Below are positions 46,136-56,014 of a DNA stretch of 64,000 nt, in pieces. Source of the DNA: Pseudoalteromonas luteoviolacea (lineage in GTDB: Bacteria; Pseudomonadota; Gammaproteobacteria; Enterobacterales; Alteromonadaceae); the NCBI RefSeq assembly GCF_001750165.1, contig NZ_CP015411.1, positions 2,942,001 to 3,006,000 on the forward strand, in the 5' to 3' direction. Made by a program: the position numbers and the translations under genes. The notes below the pieces were generated by a model. That model searched no databases, was not told the origin of the DNA, and worked only from the letters and a program-made list of their open reading frames with translations. The stretch's first letter is position 1. Every line of letters starts with the position of its first letter.

Positions 46136-48103
46136 CTATTGATCGACAACCTTTAAGATGATCTCCTCAAGGTAGTTTAAATACATATCCATATAAGTGA
46201 CGCCGTTTTTATCATCTGATAACCATGGATTCATTAAAGTATGTCGTAAGACAAACAGTGCGTTATCTTGGCACTCAACCTGTTCAACATCTCTCACAAA
46301 CGAATGTGGATCAAGGCCAAGCTTAATACATAAGTTGTGCGCTACTTCATCATTGATGTTTTTTCTAAAAATAGAGGTATAAGAGCCGATAAACTCCTTG
46401 CTAAACATAGGTGTCGACTTCTCAATTTTAATGTGCTCAAACACTTTGCGAGTAAAGTCATTTAACACTCGTGTACTGGTGTTACCCGCGGGGTTAATGG
46501 CCAAGCAAATCAAGTTTGTGTCAGGCTCTATTGGCGCTATCAAGGTTGCTTTACCTGCAAGCTTTTCACTCAATGCTGAAATCTTATGGTAAAACACTTC
46601 TGTGGTGCGAATCGTGCTGGCAGGTAATTTACCAAAATGCTCAGCATTGAGTGGCAATACATTTTGTGCCACATAGCTTGCTGCCGCAGCTGCCCCCGGC
46701 TTTGAGCCCTCCATGATATATTGCCCTAGCTGATTTAACTTTGGTTCAGGCTCAACAAATCGGTTCTTTTTATCAAATACATAGGCAGCTTCTTGCACCA
46801 CAAACCCACACATATTCTTATTCCTAGCGATAAATGCACCGCTGCCAAAGGGCATATAACCTAGCTTATGTGGGTCAACCGTGATGGAATCTGTCTCACA
46901 CAACGCTGCAAATGCATTGTAGACTTTGGCTGATGGGAAATATTCAAACCCCGCTTTCACCGCTTCATGTTCGCGCATTTGGTTATTTTCATCTCTGAAT
47001 ACAGAAGACAAATAACCACCCCACGCGGCATCCACATGAATATAGTAGTTCAGCCCTTCGTCTTGAATCATTTCATCACGTAACGACACGATATCAGAGA
47101 TAGGGTCAACAGTACCAAACTCGGTAGTCCCCAAAACACCGATAACAGCAAGTACGGTACGGTTTTCAGATTTCGCTTTAAGCAATAGCTGCTTAAGTGC
47201 AGCTGGGTCTAAGCGCATTTTTTCATCTGTGGGGACTTGCCATAGGTTTTTACTGCCTATGCCCAAAATCTTCATGGCTTTTATCCATGAATAATGTGCA
47301 GTGGCTGGTACAAACACCACTGGCTGTTTTAAATCTTTATGCTGGTCGAAAAAGTCAATATGGCCTTGGTGTTCAATCCGCTGCTCTCTCAGTAATTCGA
47401 TCAGCTCATCATATTTCTCATCACCCATGGCCTTGAGTTTATTCAAGCAATTAACACGTACTTGCACCACTTCATCAATTGAGAGATTCATTAACTCCCA
47501 AGTTGACATACTGTGTAATGAACGCCCATTACCATCAACAAAGTCAATGTCTGCCAACTCACCACATCGTTTTACTGCCAGTGGGTAATACTTCACAGAG
47601 CGAAACATCCATAAGCTTTGGTAATTTGCCACAGTGCCACCAGAGGTTAAATGCCCCCATGCCACTGGGCCCTTGTCTGCATTCAGGTTATAACCAAACA
47701 TTTCTGCCAACTTATTGCCAACCTCTAGCTCCATTTTTACAGTGACTGGCGCGGCTTCTTCTGTCACGTTATTGGGGTTATATAGCGCGGTAATGAATTG
47801 CGCTAACATCCCAGGTAACAGTAAATCTGAAGCCATATGGCCGATATAGCGAGGGTTATAAAACGGCACGGATTGCTTTAAATCAGCGCTCAGTTTATGT
47901 AACTCTTGCTTGGTTTTGGCCATCGTTTCTAGATAATGCGAAGACTGCTTTTCAATGATAGAGACTGGGGGCAAATCTTCTGGGTGAAAACTACGCCGCC
48001 AATAAACGTGGTCCCGAAAGAACTCTAAAAAGATATCTTCAAACTCGTGGTTATTTTCACCATAAGAGCCAAGAAAGTAAGGGGAAAAAAGGCGTATATC
48101 CAT
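46136..48103 (-). CDS. PLP-dependent decarboxylase, tyrosine-decarboxylase-like
   Basis: 655 residues, larger than the usual 480-residue group II enzymes but close to enterococcal tyrosine decarboxylase (about 620). Shared features are the N-terminal segment HVYWRRSFHPEDLPPVS, GHLTSGGTVANYQSLW, HVDAAWGGYLSSVF (the PLP-contacting Asp) and the PLP lysine in ITVDPHKLGYMPFGSGAF. It would make tyramine or another biogenic amine. No amino-acid/amine antiporter gene is adjacent, unlike the acid-resistance operons of Gram-positives. Confidence 0.88.
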   Translation of the reverse strand: MDIRLFSPYFLGSYGENNHEFEDIFLEFFRDHVYWRRSFHPEDLPPVSIIEKQSSHYLETMAKTKQELHKLSADLKQSVPFYNPRYIGHMASDLLLPGMLAQFITALYNPNNVTEEAAPVTVKMELEVGNKLAEMFGYNLNADKGPVAWGHLTSGGTVANYQSLWMFRSVKYYPLAVKRCGELADIDFVDGNGRSLHSMSTWELMNLSIDEVVQVRVNCLNKLKAMGDEKYDELIELLREQRIEHQGHIDFFDQHKDLKQPVVFVPATAHYSWIKAMKILGIGSKNLWQVPTDEKMRLDPAALKQLLLKAKSENRTVLAVIGVLGTTEFGTVDPISDIVSLRDEMIQDEGLNYYIHVDAAWGGYLSSVFRDENNQMREHEAVKAGFEYFPSAKVYNAFAALCETDSITVDPHKLGYMPFGSGAFIARNKNMCGFVVQEAAYVFDKKNRFVEPEPKLNQLGQYIMEGSKPGAAAAASYVAQNVLPLNAEHFGKLPASTIRTTEVFYHKISALSEKLAGKATLIAPIEPDTNLICLAINPAGNTSTRVLNDFTRKVFEHIKIEKSTPMFSKEFIGSYTSIFRKNINDEVAHNLCIKLGLDPHSFVRDVEQVECQDNALFVLRHTLMNPWLSDDKNGVTYMDMYLNYLEEIILKVVDQ

Positions 48104-48419
48104 GTCAATTTACTCAGTCTTTATATTAAAACAATCATTCACCATGCCGTCGCAATAATGCGCCCACATGCTGCTACCCTGTGCACTGTATATTGCTCGT
48201 TTTCCTATATAGATATAGATATAGATGAACAATATATAAACGCACCAAGAGTACGTCTCATAGACTCAGTAATTAATAAAAAATTTAATCAAAGCGTATT
48301 TATTAAACAATGACTTGAGGTAGAACAAATTTAATCGAGTATATTGGTATGTATTTTTGAAGTCGGCTAGGGCTCTCGCAATAAAACCATCTCATGAAGT
48401 TCCTTCTTCGAACGTGAGG
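48104..48419. other. Intergenic, small hexamer repeat
   Basis: 316 bp between the decarboxylase start and the VOC gene end. A short tandem repeat of TATAGA (about three units at 48206-48225) lies near the decarboxylase promoter region. No ORF or operator was recognised. Confidence 0.4.
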
Positions 48420-48824
48420 TTATTTCTTTAATTCAAGTAAGTCCCATTTATTACCGTACAGATCTTCAAAAACAACCACAGTTGCGTACTGTTCAACTCG
48501 TGGCTCTTCATGAAAAACCACGCCATTGTCTTTCATCAAATTATAATCGCGCCAAAAGTCATTGGTTTGCAGGAATAAAAACACTCTTCCACCACTTTGA
48601 TTACCGACAGCCTGCTTTTGCGCTGTATTACTGGCTTGTGCTAAAAGTAAATTGGTGCCGTTTGAATTAGGCGGAGCAACCTGAACCCAGCGTTTTCCAG
48701 CACCCAAATCAGTATCTTCTACTAGGGTAAATTGTAGCTTCTGCGTATAAAATTCAATGGCCTCATCGTAATTTTCAACCACCAATGCGATGTTACCAAT
48801 TTGTTGTTGTATTGCTTGGGTCAT
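48420..48824 (-). CDS. VOC-family (glyoxalase/dioxygenase fold) protein
   Basis: About 134 residues from ATG 48824; a GTG 12 bases upstream is possible. Segments QIGNIALVVENYDEAIEFYT and VVFEDLYGNKWDLLEL are the first and last strands of the fold, with a C-terminal Glu/Asp region, and EPRVEQYATVVVFED the preceding strand. Metal ligands of true glyoxalase I are not all evident. Function unknown; monocistronic. Confidence 0.83.
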   Translation of the reverse strand: MTQAIQQQIGNIALVVENYDEAIEFYTQKLQFTLVEDTDLGAGKRWVQVAPPNSNGTNLLLAQASNTAQKQAVGNQSGGRVFLFLQTNDFWRDYNLMKDNGVVFHEEPRVEQYATVVVFEDLYGNKWDLLELKK

Positions 48825-49044
48825 ATTCTTGTCCACGATAAAAAGCCCAGTTTATACTAAAAAAATCAAAGGCAATAAAGTAGTTCAAGATAAGAGGCGT
48901 AACGCCTTTCGGGACGGGTTCATAATTGATGAACAATATCTGTTCTAAATACCTACCTAAAACCGAATAAGGTTATTTAAATTAAAGCAAGCGGAGTTTA
49001 CTTTAGCAATCGCGAGATAACTCCTTTGAATTCATTTAGAGTAG

Positions 49045-49605
49045 TTAAACAATATGCGCCTTATGCGCTAACCACTCTTCGCGTGAAACCCAGTAGCGGA
49101 TATGATTAACTCTATGATCATATAAAAACTCTGCATCTGGTTTGAATTCTTTGCTCACAAAACCTAATCGAAGTGCAATGTCCTGACTTTTATAATTGTG
49201 TTCAGCAATCGAAAGGGAAACTTTGTTTAGTGCCAATGTTTCAAATGCATAGTCAATTAATCTACTCACGCATTGGGTTGCAATTCCCTGCCCTTGATAC
49301 TGCTTTGCAAGCCAGTAACCAATCGATGCGCTGCCATTGATTATATCTATGGGGTGATATCCGCACATGCCTACCAAAGTATGTTTCACATATATTCCGC
49401 CCATCAAACCAAGTCCATCATGCAATTGCTGATGGGTTGTTTTAATGAACTCTGCGGAGTCTTTCACTGACTGGGTAAAATCAAGCCAAGGGAGCCACTG
49501 TTTTAGGTATTGCCGATTGTCGTCAACGAGTGTAAATAAAGCAGGGGCATCAGACAAAGCCAATAACTTCAAACAGATTTCATCACTTACTGCTAATTTT
49601 TCCAA
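49045..49605 (-). CDS. RimJ/RimL-type GNAT acetyltransferase
   Basis: 186 residues. NRQYLKQWLPWLDFTQSVKD is the N-terminal RimJ/L segment, GYWLAKQYQGQGIATQCVS the acetyl-CoA loop and NYKSQDIALRLGFVSKEF the C-terminal signature. Members acetylate ribosomal proteins or amino-acid analogues; the real substrate is unknown. A divergent gene begins at 49891. Confidence 0.9.
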   Translation of the reverse strand: MEKLAVSDEICLKLLALSDAPALFTLVDDNRQYLKQWLPWLDFTQSVKDSAEFIKTTHQQLHDGLGLMGGIYVKHTLVGMCGYHPIDIINGSASIGYWLAKQYQGQGIATQCVSRLIDYAFETLALNKVSLSIAEHNYKSQDIALRLGFVSKEFKPDAEFLYDHRVNHIRYWVSREEWLAHKAHIV

Positions 49606-49890
49606 GTTCTGCTCCTACTCTAAAGACTCTACACAAAGGTTTACTTTGAACGGCTACAAATGTCGACTCCACTACGCGCCATTATTCAAACAAAAAAGCG
49701 CAAACCTGACTTATTTCAATCGACACGTTAGTACCTATATTAAGAACCTATCAAGTTATCCTCTCTTTGTGAAGCCCTTAAGCAATTATTCCATACAAAT
49801 TAAAAAACCAAATAATTAACATACTTTTAAACCCTCTTTGAACAACAAACAGGTAGACTATCGACAATTGCATTTTGTATTAGGTTAATA

Positions 49891-51093
49891 ATGAAACCAT
49901 CATTAGTATCAATTGCCTTAGCGGCAACTTTGCTAGGCACTGGCTGCCAACAAACATCGACTCAAACAACTGACACAACCACGATTAACGACACCACGAT
50001 ACGTGTTGCAACGTTCAATGTGAGTATGGAGGCTACCAATTACCAGTCTGATAAAGCGCTAGATGTGTCTGGTAATGTATTAACTAAGGCGTTAAAAAGC
50101 GGTGAAATAAAGCAAATCAATAATATTGCCGAAATCATTCAACGTACACGCCCAGACATTATCCTTTTAAATGAATTTGACTATATTGCCGACCCAGAGC
50201 AAGGTATTAACTTATTTAAAAGTAAGTACTTAGAGGTGTCTCAAAATGGCTTTGAGCCAATTTCTTATCCTCATGTATATTTAGCACCTGTCAATACGGG
50301 CGTTAAAACGCATTTGACTGGCAAAGACAACAAACTCACTCATTATGGATTTGGCAAATATCCGGGCCAATACGGCATGGTGCTGCTATCAAAGTTCCCA
50401 ATAGACGCTGATCAAGTGCGTACTTTTCAACACTTTTTATGGAAAGATATGCCAAACAACATGATGCCAACCACCGAAGAGGGTAAGAGCTGGTATGCAC
50501 AACCTGAACGTGACATCATGCGCCTTTCTTCAAAATCTCATTGGGATATTCCAGTTCAGGTCTGCAACCAGCAACTAAACGTGCTTGCTAGCCACCCGAC
50601 GCCACCTGTTTTTGATGGGCCTGAAGACAGAAATGGTAAAAGAAACCATGATGAACTAAGGCTTTGGAAAGACTATATTTCTGCAACTGGTCACAGCTAC
50701 ATTTACGATGACACAGGTGTGAAAGGCGGTTTCAGCGGTTCATCTTTTGTGATTGTCGGTGATTTAAATGCCAGTGACGTCGATGGTGATGGGCACCCTA
50801 ATGCCATCAAGCAGCTCCTCACACACAGTCGAGTAAACAACTTAGCCACACCTAAATCAGAAGGTGGAAGATCAAACAAACCGCAAAATGCAAATGCAGT
50901 GGCACATACCGCACATTGGGGGATGCGCGCTGATTACGTGCTGCCATCGAGTGACCTCAACATCATTGATAGCGGTGTGTTTTGGCCAGCGCAGCATGAA
51001 TCTGGCGCTGAGTTAGTTGCAAATAGAGCCGCCTCTTCTGATCACAGGTTAGTATGGGTAGATATTTTATTGCCAAGCAATTGTGCCAAGTAA
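49891..51093 (+). CDS. Endonuclease/exonuclease/phosphatase-family lipoprotein
   Basis: 400 residues. A lipobox ends the signal (TLLGTGCQQTS). The EEP fold is shown by IRVATFNVSMEA, ILLNEFDYIAD (metal Glu), VIVGDLNASDVDGDG (catalytic Asp and Asn) and ASSDHRLVWVD (terminal Asp-His). Related proteins are extracellular phosphodiesterases or nucleases. Probably anchored in the outer membrane facing out or to the periplasm. Monocistronic. Confidence 0.88.
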   Translation: MKPSLVSIALAATLLGTGCQQTSTQTTDTTTINDTTIRVATFNVSMEATNYQSDKALDVSGNVLTKALKSGEIKQINNIAEIIQRTRPDIILLNEFDYIADPEQGINLFKSKYLEVSQNGFEPISYPHVYLAPVNTGVKTHLTGKDNKLTHYGFGKYPGQYGMVLLSKFPIDADQVRTFQHFLWKDMPNNMMPTTEEGKSWYAQPERDIMRLSSKSHWDIPVQVCNQQLNVLASHPTPPVFDGPEDRNGKRNHDELRLWKDYISATGHSYIYDDTGVKGGFSGSSFVIVGDLNASDVDGDGHPNAIKQLLTHSRVNNLATPKSEGGRSNKPQNANAVAHTAHWGMRADYVLPSSDLNIIDSGVFWPAQHESGAELVANRAASSDHRLVWVDILLPSNCAK

Positions 51094-51121
51094 AGGCATA
51101 TGAGCAGACTATTTAGTCTGC

Positions 51122-51803
51122 TCAGAACCTGCCTTGCTCCACCGGCAGTTTCCAAATCGAATGGGTAAGCCCAAAGCGCTCAAATATCTCTGAGGCTTCT
51201 TTTACTGTCCATTTTTCCCAATCAGGGCTCAAATGGCGTCCGTACCAGACTTTTGAAAATGCCCAAATATGCTCAATTGGCTGAATATCCCCCTTACACA
51301 CATTGTGTCTTTCACACCATGCTGATGTCTGATTCAGACTCAAACATCAGCATGGTACTACAAGTGTAAACTACATTATCCCACGCTTTCTCCATAGGAA
51401 TAGGAAAATGAACAAACAAATGCTTGTTCTGAATTTTTCCATTTATAATTTCAATCACAATCTGTTTTGATTCACTGCCCAGCGTGGTAGTAATGGTCAA
51501 GTCTCGAGCAAGTAATGCAGCCGCTCCCAATGCACACCAAGCACAATTACCCCACCAGCCCATATCTCCTGACTGGATCCAAAAGTTTGTTGGTGCAGCA
51601 GAAAAAGGATGTGCGACCCATACTTCGTGCGACACTGGTTGTAGCACGACACCATGGTATTCTTGTAATGCTTTTAACGCCTCCACAACACTGGCCACTT
51701 GAATGCCAAATATATCACTTAGCTTGCTAACACTGGGGGCTTTTGCATACTCAATGAAGTGCTTCATGATCTGGAAATGAAGGCTGGCATGAGTTAATTC
51801 CAT
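51122..51803 (-). pseudogene. MerB-like alkylmercury lyase family gene, frameshifted
   Basis: Two overlapping frames make one family member. Frame 1 (51803-51312) holds PFSAAPTNFWIQSGDMGWWG then NCAWCALGAAALL, with C90 matching the first MerB cysteine and C148 (VYTCSTML) the second; the MerB Asp is Gly here. Frame 2 (to 51122) continues AWCERHNVCKGDIQP and WAFSKVWYGRHLSPDWEKW, the family C-terminus. The switch lies at about 51316-51343 beside a 13-bp inverted repeat. Without recoding the gene is broken; the mercury lyase activity itself is uncertain because of the lost Asp. Confidence 0.8.
51316..51356. repeat. Perfect 13-bp inverted repeat at the frameshift
   Basis: ACCATGCTGATGT at 51316-51328 is the exact complement of ACATCAGCATGGT at 51344-51356, with a 15-base spacer that itself contains the start of a smaller palindrome (GTCTGATTCAGAC, 51327-51339). 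It lies inside coding sequence, at the point where the reading frame breaks. Confidence 0.9.
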
Positions 51804-52152
51804 GAGTACCTCAACATATTAAGTGGTTGTGTAAAATCTAGTGGCCATCTCTTAGAATTGCAAAACTATGACTCAGTCGAATTTTAAGCTTTGATTAAAA
51901 CACCTAGTAGTGATTTCCCTGTAATACTCCCACCTTGGCGTGCTAACGGGAACCCTGCCCAATTCACCTATTGCTCTTACACGCTACCTTGCATTCAGTC
52001 CAAATAAATCCAACTAAGATCTCATCAATGACAGTGTTTAGTTCATTTTCATTCAATTTTTTCATAACCTCATCAGCTGCGTCTTGCAGTAACCTGCCAA
52101 TGTACTAAATCCGCCTACAACCTTTAAAAAGGCTGGGAAAATTAGCATATCG
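51804..52152. other. Intergenic region with a possible short peptide gene
   Basis: 349 bp upstream of the MerB-like gene and downstream of the metallo-beta-lactamase-fold gene. One 33-codon minus-strand ORF is listed separately. No terminator or operator is convincing. Confidence 0.4.
51964..52065 (-). CDS. Possible 33-residue peptide
   Basis: ATG 52065; product starts MKKLNENELNTVIDEILVGF and ends with two Cys and basic residues. The frame is also open upstream to about 52108 with coding-like residues (GRLLQDAADEV), so this may instead be the relic of a longer protein. The first ten residues recall bacteriocin leaders (LNxxEL), but the Gly-Gly site is missing. GAGG is too close to the ATG to be a good ribosome site. 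Confidence 0.25.
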   Translation of the reverse strand: MKKLNENELNTVIDEILVGFIWTECKVACKSNR

Positions 52153-53718
52153 CTACTGCGATTCGTTTGCATATAAACGTGCTAGCAAATTTGTATTATC
52201 TGGACATGTTAAACGTAAAAACTGCATAAACTCAGTATCTGAGAACACTCTACCGTGATGAGATGAAACATAGTGCTGAACACGAACCCCTGCCTTTTTA
52301 ATATGTTTATTGAGCACCTCTGCTCGATAATAAACATCTCGACTTGGCCAACTATTTGGTGAATGAAACCCTTGTTTTAAACTGCTCCCAAACATATCTT
52401 CTGCAAATAAAATCTGCTGCTCAGGGAGGTATACGACAAGGTTATGATCTGCATGACTGCTTGGTACATCAAAAACCTGCACCTTATTATCTGCAAACTT
52501 AAGCCCATGAGATAACAGCCCGGCCTGATTCGGGGTTAGAGGCAACCCTAGACTTGCCTCTACCGCTTGCTGATGTTTTGCCAACAACAATAACTGCGCG
52601 CCATGTTCCATTACTTCATTTAGTCCCATTAGATGGTCATCATGATGATGAGTCACGATAAATTGAGACACCGGCTTAGTGTTGCCAGTAAACTGGTGCA
52701 GCATTGCAAGCCTTTGTTTCCACGTAAATGTATCATCAGGCATTTGCCATGAGCCCATTGAAATATACGATGCACCAATATCGACAAACAACGTAAACCC
52801 CCAGCCTTGTCCCACCAAAAAAGCACCTTTAACAATTTCATTGACGCTCGGCTGCGCAAAATCTAAAAACGTATCTTTAATACTAGGTTGATAATGCTTG
52901 GGTTTATGAAAAATCGAGCCATCAGGTGTCTTCAATGAAATATGTCTGTCGGTAACATGCCTCACAACAGTTTGCTTACGACTTACAATTGTTTCACTCG
53001 CCCACTTGAGGCCTTGTGTATTTTGCTCATGTGCTAAGAAGTCATAACGGGTTACTTTTCCATCACTGTCAATGAGTAAACGCGATAATAGGCCTGTTGC
53101 TTTATCAATATAAGCGGTTTTTTGTACCTTACTTTTCTTCCACTGCAAAACACTGTGTGGATCCCCTTGAATATATGCACTCCCCACACTGTTTATCCGC
53201 TTGCTATTGTCACTGAGCTCTTTAATCGTCAAAGTATCTATCCCCTGCTCCATACCAAGCGCCACAGAATCCCAGTCAACTCGAACACTGGGTTGATAGG
53301 TTTGCATACAATGATCAATACTCACCCCTTTTCCCTCTTTGAAGCGTCTGTCCACGGTTACCAATGAATGGTAGCCATAATTACCAATCAAATTTTGATC
53401 GCTGCGCTTAAACGCTTTGGCTTGTAGAGTAAAATCGATATCGAGCTGTTGTTTGTATTTATGCATGACTAAGCCATGTGGACCTTCTTCGGCATGACCG
53501 CTTTGGCCTTGCATATATCGGTAAAGTTCTTCTTCCACTTTTAACTGTTTTAATGAACTCAAGGCTTGAGCACCATATGCTGAAACGGCCTGCTCAATAA
53601 TGTCACTTGCCACAGTATCAGCAACAACAAAATGGCTTTGACACGCAGCGATCCCGCTTATTAAGCATCGCTTTACAAACTTTTCCCTCAGTACTTTTTT
53701 AAAAAAATAAACACACAT
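52153..53718 (-). CDS. Exported metallo-beta-lactamase-fold hydrolase
   Basis: About 521 residues from ATG 53718, which follows AAGG; a frame from 53805 adds 29 residues. An N-terminal basic-hydrophobic stretch (LREKFVKRCLISGIAACQ) may be a signal. The N-terminal 300 residues resemble an outer-membrane-lipoprotein-sorting-like sheet; then the metal motif FIVTHHHDDHLMGLNEVM and SSHADHNLVVYLP, ILFAEDMFGSS define the MBL site. Substrate unknown. It is divergent from a CadC-like regulator 199 bp away, so probably regulated by it. Confidence 0.82.
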   Translation of the reverse strand: MCVYFFKKVLREKFVKRCLISGIAACQSHFVVADTVASDIIEQAVSAYGAQALSSLKQLKVEEELYRYMQGQSGHAEEGPHGLVMHKYKQQLDIDFTLQAKAFKRSDQNLIGNYGYHSLVTVDRRFKEGKGVSIDHCMQTYQPSVRVDWDSVALGMEQGIDTLTIKELSDNSKRINSVGSAYIQGDPHSVLQWKKSKVQKTAYIDKATGLLSRLLIDSDGKVTRYDFLAHEQNTQGLKWASETIVSRKQTVVRHVTDRHISLKTPDGSIFHKPKHYQPSIKDTFLDFAQPSVNEIVKGAFLVGQGWGFTLFVDIGASYISMGSWQMPDDTFTWKQRLAMLHQFTGNTKPVSQFIVTHHHDDHLMGLNEVMEHGAQLLLLAKHQQAVEASLGLPLTPNQAGLLSHGLKFADNKVQVFDVPSSHADHNLVVYLPEQQILFAEDMFGSSLKQGFHSPNSWPSRDVYYRAEVLNKHIKKAGVRVQHYVSSHHGRVFSDTEFMQFLRLTCPDNTNLLARLYANESQ

Positions 53719-53917
53719 AGAAAAACGCCTTAACTTGAACACTTTAAAATCGTTACTTTGCTTTAAGGCACCAAAAGCACAACAATGGCAGGCTGAGGAA
53801 ATCATGATGAATAGCTGATATCTATAATTTACAAAGAGTTACAAATTAATTTGATGCTCGACAGCACCATGCGAACTTCATATACTCGTGCTTACTTAAA
53901 GCCGTAAACCAAGATTT

Positions 53918-56014
53918 ATGTCAGCCACTCAGCGTTTTTATATTGAAGAACACCTTATTGATTTATCTCGTTCTGAGGTCACTTTTGCGCAGCAAAGTAC
54001 AAAGGTCGAACCTAAAGTTTTACAAGTGTTACTCTTGCTGGCTCAAAATGCACAAGAAGTGGTAAGTCATCAGCAGATCATGGATGAAGTATGGCAAGGC
54101 AGCGAAGTGGTTCCAAATGCTCTACAACGATGCATTGCTCGGCTTAGAAAAGTACTTGGTGACAATGCTAAATCTCCTAAGATAATTGCGACACATCCCA
54201 AAATAGGCTACCGGCTGATGGTAGAAGTACAATGGCTGCCCGAAAATAAACCCAAAATAACCACCATGCAAAGCTCGCAGAGTCTCAAACAGGCTCTATA
54301 TTTTGGGCTACCGTGTTTTTTGATTATTATACTCGGCTTAGTGGCATGGTTACAGACACAACCTGAAGCATTAAACGTGAGTACTTTAAAACAGCTCACT
54401 TATACAGATGCCTTTGAAAGTGAAGTAACCTATAGCCCCGATGGACAATACATTGTATTTAATCGCCATACACACTCATGCCAAAGCCATATCTGGGCTA
54501 AAAACCTACAAACAGGTATTGAAAAACAACTAAGTATAGAGCCCGGCTTTTACCGCGATGCACGTTTCACACCGGATGGCCGTAACATACTTTATACAAA
54601 GCAACGCCACTGTGATCAAAGTAGCCACACGCAACATGAACCGATGCAGGCTAATTGCTGGCAAATCAATATGCTGAATTTTGCTACCGCCTTGAATACA
54701 CCACAAGTTGCGACGGTACCCTATCAGTGCCAAGCCAACTCCATAACACGACCTGTGGCGCTGCCAAATCACCAATATGCATTTTTAAGCCGTCAAGGTA
54801 ACAAGCAGACCTTAGTTAAGTTCAATGCACTAGAACAACACACAAGTACCCTATTTAACTTGGCAGGTCATTCAGTTTATACGTATGATTATGACCCAAT
54901 ACATGCTCAGTATGCCGTACTTTCCTTTAATCAAGAAAACCAGCATATGCTGAGCATACTCGATAATCGCGGCGAACTACTGCAACAACACACGGTAAAT
55001 ACAAACAATCAACAGCTGCTAGTAAGCCAGTTATCTATCCGTTTTTCGGATCATGGCAATGCATTGCTGGCAGTCTCACATGGTAAGCTTTATCGCCTAA
55101 CACTGGATGGCAAAGTGACCGCGTACCAAAGTGCACTCAATGATATTATAAGCGCGCAATCTCACCCTTTAACTTCGAACATCATCGCCATCAAAGGCAA
55201 TAAAGATACCGATATTGCACTCATCCCTTTAAGTGGTGAGCTAGACGTCAAAACAGAACAAGTCATGAACCAAAGCGTGCAACCATATCCAAGCTTTGCA
55301 CGCTCTAAAAGCCGAGAAAAGTATGCGCAATTTAAACCAAATGGTGAGCTGATTGCCTTCATCTCTGCTCGCAGTGGAGAAGATCAGATATGGCTCTGGG
55401 ACGGCAATCAAGCAAAACAACTGAGTAACTTTTCAAAGCCGAGTAAAATTGAGCAATTTAGCTGGTCTCCAGATGGCCAAAGCTTGGCGGTCATTCATAA
55501 AACCCAGCTCCACATCGTTAATTTGAATGGAGAAACTCACATCATTGAAGCGCCAGCTCCATTAGTGGAAGTACTAAACTGGCACCCTCAATCAGGGATT
55601 TTTGTCACTGCGTCACAACCCTCTGCCCATACACTTTGGCAACTGAACTTAAACGACCAAATTTTTAAGCCTCACTCAGTTGACGATGTTCAGTCTGTCT
55701 GGCTCACTGATCACGCCCTCTATATCAGTGACTTTGATGGGCAAGTATTTAAGCGAATGCTTAACTCTGAGACCACTGAATATAAACGAATGCCGACCCT
55801 GAATGGACACAGTTTGGTGTTATACAAAAAGCATTTTTATAGTTATGACATGAAATCAGGTTACTTATCGCAATACGACTTAAACGGTGTACTCATTAAA
55901 AAATTGAAACCACTGAAGCCCTTCGCATGGAAAATATCAGATATAAAAGGCGAGAACGTGTTATTGGAACAGCTTATCGAGCTGAATCAAGATGTTGTGG
56001 AGCTCAGCTTATAA
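53918..56014 (+). CDS. CadC/ToxR-like membrane transcription regulator with WD40-like sensor
   Basis: 698 residues. Residues 1-105 are an OmpR-type winged helix (VEPKVLQVLLLLAQNAQEVV, ARLRKVLGDNAKSPKIIATH). A single membrane helix is at about 126-146 (YFGLPCFLIIILGLVAWLQ). The periplasmic part carries TolB/WD40-like repeats (YSPDGQYIVFNRHTHSCQ, RFTPDGRNILYTKQ, WSPDGQSLAVIHKT). It should sense a signal outside and bind DNA in the cytoplasm. Its 3' end has a degraded copy at 59715-59912. Confidence 0.9.
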   Translation: MSATQRFYIEEHLIDLSRSEVTFAQQSTKVEPKVLQVLLLLAQNAQEVVSHQQIMDEVWQGSEVVPNALQRCIARLRKVLGDNAKSPKIIATHPKIGYRLMVEVQWLPENKPKITTMQSSQSLKQALYFGLPCFLIIILGLVAWLQTQPEALNVSTLKQLTYTDAFESEVTYSPDGQYIVFNRHTHSCQSHIWAKNLQTGIEKQLSIEPGFYRDARFTPDGRNILYTKQRHCDQSSHTQHEPMQANCWQINMLNFATALNTPQVATVPYQCQANSITRPVALPNHQYAFLSRQGNKQTLVKFNALEQHTSTLFNLAGHSVYTYDYDPIHAQYAVLSFNQENQHMLSILDNRGELLQQHTVNTNNQQLLVSQLSIRFSDHGNALLAVSHGKLYRLTLDGKVTAYQSALNDIISAQSHPLTSNIIAIKGNKDTDIALIPLSGELDVKTEQVMNQSVQPYPSFARSKSREKYAQFKPNGELIAFISARSGEDQIWLWDGNQAKQLSNFSKPSKIEQFSWSPDGQSLAVIHKTQLHIVNLNGETHIIEAPAPLVEVLNWHPQSGIFVTASQPSAHTLWQLNLNDQIFKPHSVDDVQSVWLTDHALYISDFDGQVFKRMLNSETTEYKRMPTLNGHSLVLYKKHFYSYDMKSGYLSQYDLNGVLIKKLKPLKPFAWKISDIKGENVLLEQLIELNQDVVELSL

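Noticed and set aside
48206..48227. TATAGA tandem repeat as a phase-variable promoter element
   Set aside because: Only about three units are present, which is too few to support slippage-based variation.
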